Program-made: the position numbers and the translations under genes
Source: Parelaphostrongylus tenuis
Lineage: Eukaryota; Nematoda; Chromadorea; Rhabditida; Metastrongylidae
Length of the DNA: 64,000 nt
Assembly (NCBI GenBank): GCA_019055375.1
Contig: JAHQIW010000404.1
Location: forward strand, 1-64,000
Direction: 5' to 3'
The notes under the pieces: model-generated
What the model was told of the DNA's origin: nothing
Database searches by the model: none
Seen by the model: only the letters and a program-made list of their open reading frames with translations
Shown here: in pieces, positions 48,056 to 61,024 of the stretch
Numbering within the stretch: position 1 is the stretch's first letter
Layout of the letters: each line of letters starts with the position of its first letter

Positions 48056-49710
48056 GTAAGACGTCGACGACGGCGTGCCCTCGTCCCGCGTCACGTCCCG
48101 TCCCGTCTCGTCCCGTCCGTCTCGTCTCGTCTCATCATCGTCGTCGCCGTTGTCGGTTGTCGGTTGTCGTAGTGTGTCGTTCGCCCCGCGCCTAAAATGA
48201 GTAATCAGCCAGCGCCCCCATCACCCACCCCCCACGGCTGACGACTAACGACTGACTGCTATCCCCAATAATATCGATTAGTTAGTGATCAAGACGCAAG
48301 ACCGTGTGCCTTTGACGCGTATCGATCGATTGATTTTCTCAATTTGATCCGTAACGTCCGAATTGCATATACGCCGCCTGTGTGTATGTGTGTGTATGTA
48401 TGTGCATGTATGTGTGTATGTATGTGTGTACGTGTGTGTGTGTGTCTGGCCAACAGCAGCAGCGTGTGTGTGATAACGATAATCTTTTCTTCTTCCCTCT
48501 TTCCTCTTTCTTCTTTTCTTGCTTTTCTGCTAAATCGGGCATTTCTCCGATTTTTACGCCTTTTCCATTAAAACCAACAGGAAAAATATGTCCGTACCGT
48601 TTCCTACATGAGTTCTGCGCTAACTAGTTGTTGCCCATCAAAATGAGCCTTTCTGATCATATATGAACTAAAAAAATTGGCGTGTATACGTGGAGATATC
48701 CAGGATAAAAGGTGATCGAAAGCGATCCAGTGCCCGTCAGAAATCACTTTTATTCGTCGTTTTCCTGGAGTTATCGAGGTAAACTCTCGACTCCATAGAT
48801 CCCTCTTATCCGCCTCTTGATTATTTCCCCCCACAATGGCAGGGGGTATACGGTAGATGGTGATGACGTGACGTTAACCGTAACGGTAGTACTGTGTAGA
48901 TGTAATGATGACGACTGTCTTCTTCCTCTTTCTATGACTGAGATGAGGTATTTTGACTGAAAAAATGAGGAGTTCAATTGATGACAGTGGAGTTGAGAGG
49001 TTTTCTTTTTTATTCTTACTCGCACAAACTCGATATACGCTCGCTTTGCTTTTGTAGCGGAAATGAGGTCAACGTTCGGTGTTATTTATCGGAACGAAAC
49101 GAAATGGGAAGAGGATGGTGACGTCGTCTATGTTGCTGATTGATTTTCCTTTTCGAAAAGTGACGAGAAACATTCCAATGGTATCTTTTTGATGATGCCA
49201 AAAATTATTTGCTTTTCCCTTTGACAGACAATGTCAAGTGAAGCGCTTCCTAACGCCACCCTTCAACATACATGATCAGATATCATCTATTGATAAACTA
49301 CGTTTCTAGTGTATGTATGGATGCGTGTGTGTATACGTGTGTATATGTATGTACACATATAAATAGATGTGTATATATGTGATGTTGCGTAAGTAGACTC
49401 GTATCGCCAGTTGCACTATCTTCTTATACATTGTTAACACTGCGCTATCATTCCACTCACTATCAACGGGCATCTTTACAAATCGATTCTAAGGGAAACG
49501 TAGGTAATTTATCATTTCGAATTACCACTGCTTCTGAATGAGAAGCAGGAAAGAGGGAAGAAGAAGAAGAGGAAAAAGTAGGCAGGTAGGTAGAAGAGGA
49601 ATCGCGGCGCGGCTAATGTAGCCTAATTGAGCTTAACGTGAAGAGCCGGTTATGTTGGCGTCGATTGCGCGCCGCCCCGACGACGCGAACTTGACGTAGC
49701 GCACGTAGTA

Positions 49711-49740
49711 CATTCATTCATTCATTCATTCATTCATTCA
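49711..49740 (+). repeat. (ATTC)n microsatellite
   Basis: Seven uninterrupted ATTC units. Confidence 0.95.
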
Positions 49741-50047
49741 CTGCATAACGTCATGATGGACGACGGACGATTGAGATGGATGTTAGGGGTGGGGGACAGA
49801 CCAGGTAGCTGGCTGACTGGCTGACTGGCTGCTTCCTTCCTGTTACGTCGTCCTCTCCACTCACATTGCATTTAGTCTGTCTTTGAGAATGAATGTGAGT
49901 GAGACAGACGGACAACACGAGTGCGATCGAGCGGATCGACTAGATGCTCTCACTCTCCTCGAAATGCTCTCATTTCGTATCCTCCTGATCCATCCATCCC
50001 TTCCTATCGATGTGTCGTCTCGATGTCTTGTCATCGTCAGCTGTTGA

Positions 50048-50222
50048 GGTGTGTATGTGTGTGTGTATATATGTGTGTATATGTGTGAGTGTATGTGTGT
50101 GTTGTGTGTGTGAGTGTGTGTGTGTGTGTGTATGTGTGTGTTGTGTGTGTGTGTGTGTGTGTTGTGTGTGTGTGGTGTGTAATGTGTGTATGTGTGTGTG
50201 TGTATGTGTGTGGTGTGTGTTG
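50048..50222 (+). repeat. TG-rich microsatellite
   Basis: TGTG/TGTA repeats with short interruptions. Open frames on both strands here are repeat artefacts. Confidence 0.95.
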
Positions 50223-50788
50223 CCTGTGTGGGCAGCTATAATGTTTACTCTCGTGTACATTTACGGTGAATTATACTGAAGAACTTCATATGAAAATTTG
50301 TAGTCAGAATGCATCTTTGTGTCGGATACACCAGAGCCTTCGTGGAGAGTTGTGGTTCCATCAGATTTTTATAGAGTTTTTTTAAGTGATTTCTTTGAAT
50401 AAGAAATTATGAGAGCACGTTTAGTCTTGGACCCTCAAAAAATTGATGAGGCCACTACTGTCCACTAGCGTCTACATCAGCTATTTTCATTACGAATAAT
50501 CTCATCAGATATGATCCGTTCAGCTTTTTTTTTGGCTTCTATCTCGATTTTTCAGCAAACTTTGTCAGTGAAGTTGAACCAATTTCAAGTGTTTTCAGTG
50601 ATGTGATGTGGTGTGTTGGAGGCTGTACCACATAGTTGTATATCTAAATCACTCTGAAAGGAGCATCGAAGCTCGACTGTGGAACTCATTGGGAGATTCG
50701 CGCGTATATATTCAAAATACATAGAAATTTACTTGTACAACAATAAAGCTCAAACAAAGGACTGATAGTCGAGTTAGCCTGCTCCAGA

Positions 50789-51184
50789 TCATGACAGTTC
50801 AGCCACATATCCGGCAACTTTCGGTTTTTTTTTGGCTATTCCGCGGCAGTAAACGTCGCGATCCTTTTGATTGAAGAAAATATGAAGATTTTGCTCCATT
50901 TTCGGTAGATTTTGGAATCTTGTGCCTCTCAGAAAGTGCTCCATCGAACGGAGCAAGTGATAGTCACTCGGCGCCAAATCCGAGCTGTACGGCGAATGGT
51001 CCAAAACTCTCATCCAAGGCCTCTCGATGAACCTCAGAAGCATTGACGCCCAATTTGTAGTGGTAGTGGAGCAACAGACGAGTTTTCTCCCTAGGACAGT
51101 TCCATTCCGAAATCTGTGTAGTGAAATGATATATCGTTTGATGCGAAAGAAAACGAGCTTTCTGATGAGCACAATTTCACACAA
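50789..51184 (-). pseudogene. mariner-family transposase fragment
   Basis: A 131-codon frame resembles the C-terminal part of mariner transposases, which cut and paste DNA at TA sites using a D,D34D triad. The diagnostic stretch is HSPYSSDLAPSDYHLL, with the last catalytic Asp, followed by MEHFLRGTRFQN and YCRGIAKK. The part that should carry the preceding Asp (usually in a HDNA-type motif) is not recognisable. The first half of the protein is absent, and I could not find terminal inverted repeats. It is a dead fragment. Confidence 0.8.
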
Positions 51185-52009
51185 AGTGCATATATAAAAA
51201 TTGTTTCCTTAAGCAGCACGACAGAACTTATTCTACAACATATCACGATGCTGTAGTAAAGTTTAGCTGGTCATGAAATGTAATGCGAGAGGATTAATTT
51301 TTTGTTTAATTCATTTCTTTTCCTGAAGACTCGATATCTTTGCTTTTTTACTTGGTTTCCTCTTTCTCTAGTCACTCCTTATCTTTTAGGTTATATTTGA
51401 TATTGTATTTTGCTAATACTTTTGCAAATTCGTCGCGTAATATTCGAACTTTTGAAATTCAAAACATCTTATTCCATCGAATTGTTGCATTCTCGATAAG
51501 TTGACATAATGTTGTAAAATCGTTTCTTATTTAATGATTGATGTTTTGACAGACAGACTATCTCTTGTTGAACATTTCTTAAAGATCGATTTAACAAGAA
51601 CCTGCTCTATCAAACTTCTCCATTACCTTAATGATAAGATCTGGACTTGATCATCCGAACATCTTATATAAGCAGTTGAGTAAACTTCGAAAAGTTTACC
51701 AGTTCATTTTGTTAGAAAAAATTACATCACTCGAATGTAGTCCACATAGGATGGACGACATTCGGGAAGTCGTCTCAGATCAGATCTCTTCAGTCTGAGA
51801 CACCAGCCTAATTCAGGTGTGTTTCTTGTGGTCAGTTGATTTTTGAACCATTACCTTCGATCTACTCTAACACCTTCGCAAATCCACTGATGATGTCTGT
51901 GGCCAGTAGGCTGGAGTTTTAAATTTAATGTACTTATTTCGGTGATCTTCAAAACCTTCATGTCTAGATGTTCTTTCGTAGAGAAGAGATGAATCTACCT
52001 GTTACGTAT

Positions 52010-52180
52010 ATCTTTTTGCGGACGATGAGGGTCATTTTGACCCACAAATCTTCAGGTTTCTTCTTTCGCTGTACAAAGCCTCTTATCTGAAATACAAGTA
52101 ATTATTAGAAAGGTAAAATCTTGAGGATTCCGACACTAAGCTTGGTCTTCAGAAAGGCCTTCGTGATACACTGTATCAGC
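52010..52180 (+). repeat. dispersed repeat shared with 2740-2905
   Basis: GATGAGGGTCATTTTGACCC and the following 150 bp match 2740-2905 in opposite orientation. Apart from this copy, 51200-54080 shows nothing I can name. Confidence 0.5.
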
Positions 52181-54081
52181 AAGAATAAAAATATGTTTCA
52201 CACCTGGTTTGCCTTATTTGCTGAGCTAAACTGTGAGAATCGCTTTTTATTGAACTACACTATATTCATTCGGTAGTCTAAATCTAGGCGAGTTTGAAGC
52301 TCAAATTGGTTATCTAAAAGATTTTCGTAGCGAATTGTGAGAGCAACAATAAAATTAGGTTTACATTCGCAGCTTGCTTAGTACATAGGAGTTACATACG
52401 TCCGTACAAGAAGTATACAGATCTGTAGAGAAAGTCGTGTCTTATCAGAGTGATACAAAGAACTTAAAGTAAATCCCGAAACAAAAAAAACCTTTGTTAA
52501 TGAACGAAAATCGCACGTCACTGGCGATATCAATTATGCGGCCGTCTGCAAAGGGTGATATCCCTTTGAGGACCAGCGTTAATGGGCAAGCAGCGTCGCT
52601 TGCGCTGCAGTCAAGCGGGCGGCATCTGCATGTTTGTGTATGCATGTCTGGCTGTCTGTCTGCTTCCCCACGAGACGCGACGCCGCTGTTATAATGGCTG
52701 AGTAAGATTTGACGTCGCGCGTTGAGCATCAAGAGGACTCTCATGGTCCCAAAGGGTTATATTCATTTTGTATGCACAACAATATGTCATTTCGATTTCA
52801 TATACGATTTCATGCAATTTCTTTTTTTCCTGTTATTACGGAAAAATCGTAAAAAGTTTTTTTGTGCTAGAAGTTTGTTAGCCATCACATTTCTTGTAGC
52901 CTATGAAGTATTTTCGTGATTTCCATTGCTTTCTGCGTCGATCTTGCTACGGTACACGTGCTTTATGGATTCCGGTTATTCTCATTCTGATTTCGAACAC
53001 GCTCTAGTCGTCTGTTTAGGAATTAATATTGACCAAATGGCTGTCTTATTGACTTTTCTCAAACTCATACTTCCTGAAATATGCTCAGATTCCTGTAAGA
53101 GTTAGAAGCGCAGTTTTATATTTTTAGGTGCACTCCCGCATTGAATGTCACTTCATATCTCCCAAATCATACGCTGTTGTTCTTAGTAACTTCCTCCTCG
53201 TAATCGTTTTCATGGTCCTAGTAATCTGATTGCACAGTTTTCTATCGCCACTCTTTTTCGTCGACAGGTCGCGCTGATATAATCACTTTTGTGGTCAATG
53301 AAGTGATCGAATGGCTGGAAACTCCCTCAAAATTCTATAGAAAGAATTGTCTAATTTTTGCAAAAAAAAAAATGGCGGACACGCGCACTTTCTAAATTCT
53401 TAAGAATTCCTATAGAAAAAAGTACCCAACTAAAGTGAAAAAAACGATGAAATTCAAAGGTACGGAAAAAAACAGTTATAACGAAATTTCGGAAGAAAGT
53501 ATGCTCATGCGCCTATTTTCCACCCACTGATCGCTCTTATCCATGGAATATTATGAGGTCGTAGTACTAAAGGCGTACTTGCATCTGCAGCGTTCAAGAA
53601 CTTCAGCAAATCATAAAGACTAGGCGAATTGTATTTTCAAGTTGTTTTTAGTCACTATGACACTCCAGAAGTGATCTCTGCCATGAAGTGAGTTCGATTC
53701 CATCTAACAGGTGTTTCTAGTTTTTCTGCCTAGAGAGGTCTGCCTATTCGTCTATGCCTATCAGTTTCCCTAATCTTCTATGAATTTTCATTCTGAGTAA
53801 CCTCTGTATTATATGGATTGTCGATCTTATATCGTGATACATTTGATTTCGGTAAATAATACTATTTTGTAGTTCGTACAAGTCTGTTTTGTTGAACATA
53901 AATTTGCTCATTCAGTATCACAAAGACGAGCCCTGTGTTTTGCGACTTCTTATCACTCCTCATAAAGCCCCTACTATTTCTATGTGAATCAGAAGCCTCA
54001 CGAAACACTTGAAGGGTTTAATTATAATGTAATATTTGGCTACTTCGTTTGTTATAGTTGTTACTGTGAAGATCGCTATTT

Positions 54082-54503
54082 TGATATTTTTTGAGCCATG
54101 CATGTAGTCTGTTATGGACTCTTCTACAAGCCAATACACGTGATTCGGTTTTGACAGCCTCGTCAATTGTGCAGGCCCTTTGTCTTTAGCTAATCCTCTT
54201 GGTAAATCTAATCCCCTACAATGAGTAAGCGATAACGTAGTATTAACACGTTTTTTTTTAGTGAAAAGTGAATATGTGCAACACCACCCTTCCAGTGATA
54301 TTTTTACTCAATGGAGAGTGTAAATAGTACGTCGTCGCCAACTCTATGTAGGAGGTTGGACCCCTCCCCCCACAATCTGAGAGTATTGGCTAAAGACAAA
54401 GAAGGGCCTGCCTAACTAAAAAGGGTGCCAGGGCCGAAATACATGTATTGGGCTGTACAAGTACCCATAACAGATCACATGCATCACTCAAAAAATAATT
54501 ATC
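54082..54503. repeat. fold-back element, family A copy 3
   Basis: Left end TTTTTTGAGCCATGCATGTA and right end ATGCATCACTCAAAAAATAA are inverted complements. The arms continue through GGCCCTTTGTCTTTAGCTAA and TGGCTAAAGACAAAGAAGGG. Confidence 0.82.
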
Positions 54504-54659
54504 AGGCATAGAAATTTGAGTGTGGTTCTAAGAAAACGCTCGAAACGAAAAGGACCATTATTCTTATAATTTCAATTTGTCGAGTTTGTGTGATGTATTC
54601 TAATAAAATATGATTACATACTTCTAAGACCGATTATCGATTGACCTCAGCTCTGTCGA

Positions 54660-54870
54660 ATAATTCCGTAATTTTCTTAATCACTAAACACGAGGCACAT
54701 ACAACATAGTTGCAATGTCTGACATTCCGGCGATTCGCCTTCTTCTAAACCTGTTAGAGTCAAATGGAGATGCAATTTACTCAGTGGATCTACTGTCGAT
54801 CAACCCCGTGTCTACTGAATAAGAAAATTACGGAATTATGATGAGATGGTCCGATGGAAGTCAGGATTGA
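54660..54870. repeat. small fold-back element F
   Basis: The left arm AATTCCGTAATTTTCTTAAT and the right arm AAGAAAATTACGGAATTATG are inverted, with further match in CACGAGG and CCCCGTG. About 210 bp. Confidence 0.65.
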
Positions 54871-54979
54871 ATAAAAATAGATAATAGTGGCCTGTAAAAA
54901 GAGTGAATAAAAAACTTAATTCCATATATCATCACTTCAATCGATTATTTTGAGACATCGCCCAGGAATTTCATATAAT

Positions 54980-55325
54980 GTCATAGAATATTCTTATGCC
55001 TTCCAGAGGTCTGGTGATAACACCTCGAGTGACGCAGACGCACGCTTCGGCTTCCTCGTATGCCTCATCAGTAGCACCTGCCATTCGGCTGCTCTTTTCT
55101 TACTACTATTGAAAATCGACGGTGTATAAGTTACACCCTGAACAGGGTGAAAAGATCACCCAACGTGGCGATTTTTCATAGTGATTAATTGTCGATTGTC
55201 GTTTGCTTGGCTTATGGCTTACGCTGTGTTACTGATGAGGCTTGCGAGAAAGCTGAAACGTACGTCTACCGCTCGAGGTGCCATACCGGACCTCTGAAAG
55301 GCTTAAGGAAATTTTATCAGACTGT
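54980..55325. repeat. fold-back element E
   Basis: The left arm (CCAGAGGTCTGGTGATAACA, then CCTCGTATGCCTCATCAGTA) and the right arm (TACTGATGAGGCTTGCGAGA, ending TACCGGACCTCTGAAAGG) are inverted complements for about 85 bp, possibly 20 bp more at the ends. The 73-codon open frame in the right arm is a by-product. Confidence 0.75.
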
Positions 55326-55538
55326 ATTTTTTAGATTATCATTTTATGAGAATTTGAGAAATATAAATCTGAAAATGACTTTTTCACGGCACCTCACATT
55401 CAATGACTAGTTTTCCTCCTGAGATACGAATGATTCTTAAGTACAATAACAGTGAAAAGTTCTATTTTTCTAGAACATGTAATAACAGTGGGAATAGTAG
55501 CAGTCATAATTGTAGTAATAGTTACAGTTGCAGTCATG

Positions 55539-55664
55539 AAAATTATAATATAGACAATATCAACAGATTTACTGGCTTGATATTATTATGTCATGCGCAG
55601 GATTCGGATGACATAATATTATTAAGCCAATGCATACTGTTAATATTGTCAATATTATAATTTT
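55539..55664. repeat. 126-nt hairpin with about 56-bp stem
   Basis: The left arm 55539-55594 and right arm 55608-55664 are complementary apart from a few mismatches and one bulge, around a 13-base loop (GCGCAGGATTCGG). Inner arms read GATATTATTATGTCAT and ATGACATAATATTATT. It ends 6 bp before a SINE. It could be a tiny palindromic element or an RNA-hairpin source. Confidence 0.8.
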
Positions 55665-55670
55665 ATTCTA

Positions 55671-55930
55671 GGGGCGCCGTAGCCGAGTGATTATGATGTT
55701 GGTCACGGTCGCCCGTGGAGCCGAACTCCACTCCCTCTCCTCTTCCGGCAGTCAACAACAACGTCCTGTGGAACCCCACAGCAAGGCTATCCTCGAGATT
55801 GCAAGGAGACTCGCTCTACCAGTATTCTACGCGATTCAAGAAGACGAAAAACGAATTGAAGATAAGTACTGGGATTCACATAGTGGAAAAAAAGGTAACA
55901 CCGTGATGACGGATCAAATAAAATGCCAAA
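55671..55930 (+). mobile_element. tRNA-derived SINE, family A copy 3
   Basis: The best preserved family A copy. Acceptor-like GGGGCGC, A-box-like CGTAGCCGAGTGATT, T arm GTGGA-GCCGAAC-TCCAC, body CTATCCTCGAGATTGCAAGG, 3' end CCGTGATGACGGATCAAATA. Confidence 0.82.
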
Positions 55931-56289
55931 AGATATTATTAAGACATTGAAAATTGGAGCAAATCTTAACTGAACTTTCAGCTAGGAAATGCCGAGGATT
56001 CGCCAAAAGAATGCCGTTCACAAAGTGAAAGGTCACCTTGAGTTTATTCACTTTTTTTAAACATCTTATGTCCAGTTTTTTTTTTTACTTCTAGTTTTGA
56101 ATCAGGCACTGAATTGGCATTAATCAGTGTATAAGTACCTTTAGAAACAGTCACAATCTTATCAGAAGGCAAAGCACTGAAGTAGTGTGATTTGTTATGA
56201 CCTTACTCGCATCCTTTCCGTTTGATTGAACGTCCCGTTTACTAAAAAGACACCGAAAATTTGTGCTTACAACTTTCAGTAAATATGAG

Positions 56290-56423
56290 TGTGTATGCAT
56301 GTATATATATTATATATATATATATATCCATACATATTGTACATATGCACATATATGTGCACGTATGTATTAGCATATATATGTATAATCACGTATATAC
56401 ACGCATACACATATACACGCACA

Positions 56424-56456
<33 letters not shown>
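56290..56456. repeat. TA/TATG microsatellite
   Basis: (TA)n blocks at both ends with imperfect TACA/TGTA between them. Confidence 0.95.
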
Positions 56457-56458
<2 letters not shown>

Positions 56459-56879
56459 TTAAAGTCATCTTTCCATAAAATAGATCAACATTTGGAGTAT
56501 TTTATTTGTTTTTGAGCTATGTGGTGTCATTATTTGTAAAATTTTTCAGCTACGTGAAAATGTTTTTCTTGAATGCTCACGTAAAGCTTGGCTGGCATTT
56601 TCAAAAGTGCTTCTCTGCTTTTAGTAATTTGAAGTAGCCCGAATTTGACATCTTGCGATGTGCTGCGAACAATCTGAACACAACAAGATTCGTATTCTTT
56701 TTCGATGTAAGCATAGTCACTTTAATTTTCTATCTCTTCTGTCTTTAGTGACGGCGTGAAGTTGTTTTTTTCCTTCTTCTTTGTCCGTTCGTACTGTGAG
56801 CGCCTCTTCGGTATAAATCGTCATTTTAGTGTTCAAATGTTCATCGTAGCACTGACGTCATTTTTAGTGATTATGTAAA

Positions 56880-57136
56880 CTTTGACACTACTGATTCATT
56901 ATCACTGCTTTCTTTCACTGTGTGGAATTCAGAATTTCTGGTATTCAAAGGTTTTTTTCATCTTCTTTGACGTCGTAGAATACTGATTGAGCGCGTCTCT
57001 TTGCAATCACGAGAATAGCCTGACTGTGGCGTTCAACAGGGCGTTCGTTTGTCGACTGCCGTAGAGCATTGGGGCTGCGGTTCGACCCCACGCGCGCCGT
57101 GACGAGTATCACAGCCATTCGCTCACGGGACCTCCG
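56880..57136 (-). mobile_element. tRNA-derived SINE, family A copy 4
   Basis: On the minus strand: head CGTGAGCGAATGGCTGTGAT, B-box-like GGGGTCGAACC, body CTATTCTCGTGATTGCAAAG, 3' part with CACAGTGAAAGAAAGCAGTG. Confidence 0.78.
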
Positions 57137-57149
57137 ACTATGTAAACAG

Positions 57150-60100
57150 TGATTTCATAAATGAATATGAATTAAACTTTTTTTGTAGTTGACTGTATAT
57201 GATTCGCTCTTTTTCACCTCCATTTATTTTGATTTTCATTGTCTTAAAATCATATTCATCATTTACAACCTTTTGAAACGAAGATCTCAAAAAACGATCT
57301 ATTGGTGAGCTTTCAAGTTTGTCCATATTTCACACATCTGTTGCTTAATGGATTCAACTGCCTCTACAAAAGTAAAGTGTATCCCACCTCTCTCATAAGC
57401 CATTTTTTTTAGAATTTCTTCCTAACAAACAAGCGGTAACGGTTCGTTCGCTAAGAAGCGCTGTTGTAAGTTTAACATTGTTTGTGGTGTTCAGTTTTTT
57501 TTTTTCAACGTACCATGTACTACTAAAAATCACGTGTGCCCTCATCTCAGAGATAAAGTGGTACTTGTACACTCCTATTTACAGGCTATATCATCCTCTC
57601 ATCATGTAGTTTTAAATGCGCAGCAGATAATTGTGGCAAGGGCGATCACGAATCTTGTCGCAAACTAATTACATCCCGGGAAATGTGAATGGCTTGTTTT
57701 TGTGGCAAACCCTGATGCTGGTTCTTATCCCACTCCCCCTGAACTACGAGAAATTAGCGCTAGAACGCGCTAATATAGTCTCACTCTTAAGCAATCACCA
57801 TCTGTTCTCAATCAAGTGAGATCTACTGCTTAAGGATCAATTCTATTCTAATATGGCGAAATCTAACAGCATTTCGTTTCTTCCTTGTGAAATGAACAGC
57901 CTCTTATCAACGTAAGCTGTCTTCTTTTTTTTTTTGAAGAATAAAATCAGCTGATGTACATCGAAATGAAAATATATTCTATGGTTGAGTACAAGGTGGA
58001 GCTCAATTTATTAGCAATTAATGACATGTTCTCATGAAGCGTGTGACATTACAATACCATAGAATTTTGAGTTCCTACACCTCTAGTGTTCCACTGGTTG
58101 CGGTGCTCTTCTTTTTCCGTTAACTGCAAATCGACCCGGGTCGACGGGTCGTTTTCACATCATTCTGTCTTTTCAGTGACGTTTTTTATTTCGCGATCTA
58201 ATAATCTTTAATATTTCTTCTTATCTTTCCATTACCAGTCGATGGTTACCATAGGCGAGATTGCGTGTGCTGGTTTAGCTATTTTTCATGAGCAAATTTG
58301 TTGTGTTATTCGTCGCCGTTGATGAATCATTATGAAATGAGCTTCTAAAATTGACACCATCGAAGGCATACATAGAGACTTTCTTTCGTTGCAAATTTGC
58401 TTCGCCATTTGCTTCAAAACAGTTAGTTATCGGTGTCGTTTTTTGGAGCAGCTGTCTAATAGACAGCATGTTTGTCATGCTTTCCCTATTTTTTCCATGA
58501 AACCATGTAACATCTGAAGTTTTATTTTCCTTAGCTAGCTGGTGGTGTCATGAGGTCAATTTCGAGATAAAATAATCATTCAGTCGCTATCAAGTAGCGC
58601 TTTTTCCTTTCTATTGTTATCAGTGGCTATGCGTGAACAATGAACGTCGCTACGTGTAACTCAGCAAAATGTACCAGATTTCTGCCTGTATAGGGGTGTA
58701 TGTATATATGTATGCGTGTATATGTGTTGTATGTACGCATGTATGTATGGTGTATGTATTTATGCATATATGTATATATATGAAACAGACGTGTTCCAAT
58801 ATATGTTTTGTATGTCCAATTATTTTGATATAAAATGTAATTCAAGTGATTAACGTCATAAAAACAAGTAACCTAAGGCCTTAAAGACATCAGGTGAGTA
58901 CGTAGATGTAAGTACATGTGTATATATTTGTAGATATATAGATTTGTTTGTGTACGTACACGTGCGATCTTTTAGTAATCGGGGCGGGTGACGACGACGA
59001 CGACCTTGTCTTCCCATACGAGTTAAACGCCTCACAAAGCGTCCTACCGCCTTACTATTATTATTATCTTCGACACGGGGACGTATATTATCTGCACCAT
59101 CTATGGTAATACAACAGGGATAATTTTGTTCATTGAGTGATATCCACAACTGCGAGCAAACTGAACTGCCAGAAATTTTCTAACAAGAAAATAAACCCCA
59201 TATGGCAGTGATTTCACAGCGGCACTCGGTTAATATCTAGTTTTTTTCATTTCAAGTGGCGAAATTCGTCTAACAACTCACATGAGTGTTCTATCAATGA
59301 ATAGGGTGTATTATCTCATGTTTTGCCACTCACGAAATCATCCAGAACTTACAAACCTTCAAAAGAATCCAGGTGTTGTAGAAAAGACCTTAGTGTTAGG
59401 AGTTTTTCATTTAGATATTTTTGACGACAAAAATTTTTCGTATATGGGCATATTTTTTTTCGAACACTCAGGATAATCAACAAAGTTTATAAAGTGCACA
59501 ACAATAAAATATAGCTGTGGTGTAGGAGAAAATTTCGCTCGGCTAGTCTCACTAATGTGACCTTGCCTCGACACGAGAGTGAAACTCCTGAGACAAACTG
59601 ACTACCGTCTCTACAAGCATCATCACCACCACCATCACCACTATTGGGTACCACAATTCTGATTACCATTGCCAGCATTTCTGCAACTGTTTTATCTGTG
59701 GATCTCTTTACATTGTCTCCAAAAACATTGCTCTATCTCGAGCTTTCTAAGGTGAAAACATCATATTTTAATTGCTAATCTGCAGCTTCTTATCTGTCCC
59801 TGTGGAAGGTCAAATAATACATTGTAAACCTATGCGATGATAGGTTTCTATGAGTTACGAATGAGTACGTTCTCACTATTAAAACTTAAACAAAGAGCAT
59901 TTTGGTAGAACTCTTGCGCTATTCGTGTTCTTCGAGCCAGCCGATGCACTGAACACCTCCGGAGCGCGAAAGGTGACATAGACAGTTTTTTAGTACCTAC
60001 TGAAATCATTCGATGAATAATGGGATTACAGGAAACACGGATGGTTTCAGATTGCATTAGTACTTCTGTAATTGATTATGGTCTAGTCCGGTTCTTTAGA

Positions 60101-60993
60101 GAAATTTTGTCCATCGTTTGTCAAAGGTATTCTTCGGTGATTTTCCACCTTATAATTATTTTTATTCTGCTTGCCTCATTCCTTCACTCTTCCATTGCAC
60201 TTATAGGTGAAGTCTACGTTTTACATTTAACTTATCAAAAACGTTTGATACGGAGCTTATGACTGTATTGTTGCCTATATACTAATATTTGACAATAACT
60301 AGATAGTTGTCAATTTTAGAGGTGAAGGAAGATGACAGCATTCCTAAATGAAGAAGTGGACGAGAAATTTGAAACGTAATGAACTACTGTGTTAATATTC
60401 GAAGACGATCGCGTCTTAGCTTAACTGTATTTCGTCCTGAAACGGAGTTCTTTTGCAACACTGTTACAATTCTTTATCGAAAGGACATGAAGGGAAAGAG
60501 TTTGGAACAACGGGACATCTTTTAAACTCTACTGCTGACTGTGGCTTTCCCTTCATTTTTCTTTAATGATTTAGTTGTAGTGAAATCCACACGTTCGCTG
60601 GTTTCTTGTGAATTCCAAATCACTGCAAAATCTAAATTAGGTCAATATTTCATATAAGATTTTTGAGCATCTAGTTTTTTAGTCCTTTTTTTTCGACACG
60701 TTTGATAACAGTGTGCATTTTGTAATTGTTTTTCATTCGTTTCTAGGTGTCATTTTTTCGGATAGGAAATTCTCAAGCTAACCAGATTTTCTTGTAATTC
60801 AGACTAGTCACGTATGTTCACGCCCTGCAAAATTCGACTTCTCCAACTTGTTTTCTCATTTCATTTCATCTTCTTTGGACTTAAGATACTTCAAATTTTT
60901 CTTTGCAATGATCATGTCATGCAACTATTATTGTATATCTGCTTATGTCACTTTTTACGTTTTACGTTACCGTAGTCTATAGTGCATCATGTC

Positions 60994-61024
<31 letters not shown>

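Larger units (their letters stand above)
47900..50000. promoter_or_regulatory. GC-richer, repeat-poor stretch, possible 5' region of a + strand gene
   Basis: Compared with its AT-rich surroundings this 2 kb is richer in CG dinucleotides and lacks the dispersed families seen elsewhere. It has short direct repeats (GGCCAGGCCAG near 48030), CGTCTCGTCC-type repeats near 48090, TGTA microsatellites (48380-48450 and 49312-49380) and ATTC repeats (49711-49740). A strong donor follows GCCAG at 48055. Calling it promoter or 5' exon sequence is inference from composition only. Confidence 0.35.

Noticed and set aside
50010..50279. Cysteine/valine-rich and histidine/threonine-rich open frames
   Set aside because: They are produced by the TG microsatellite on the two strands.
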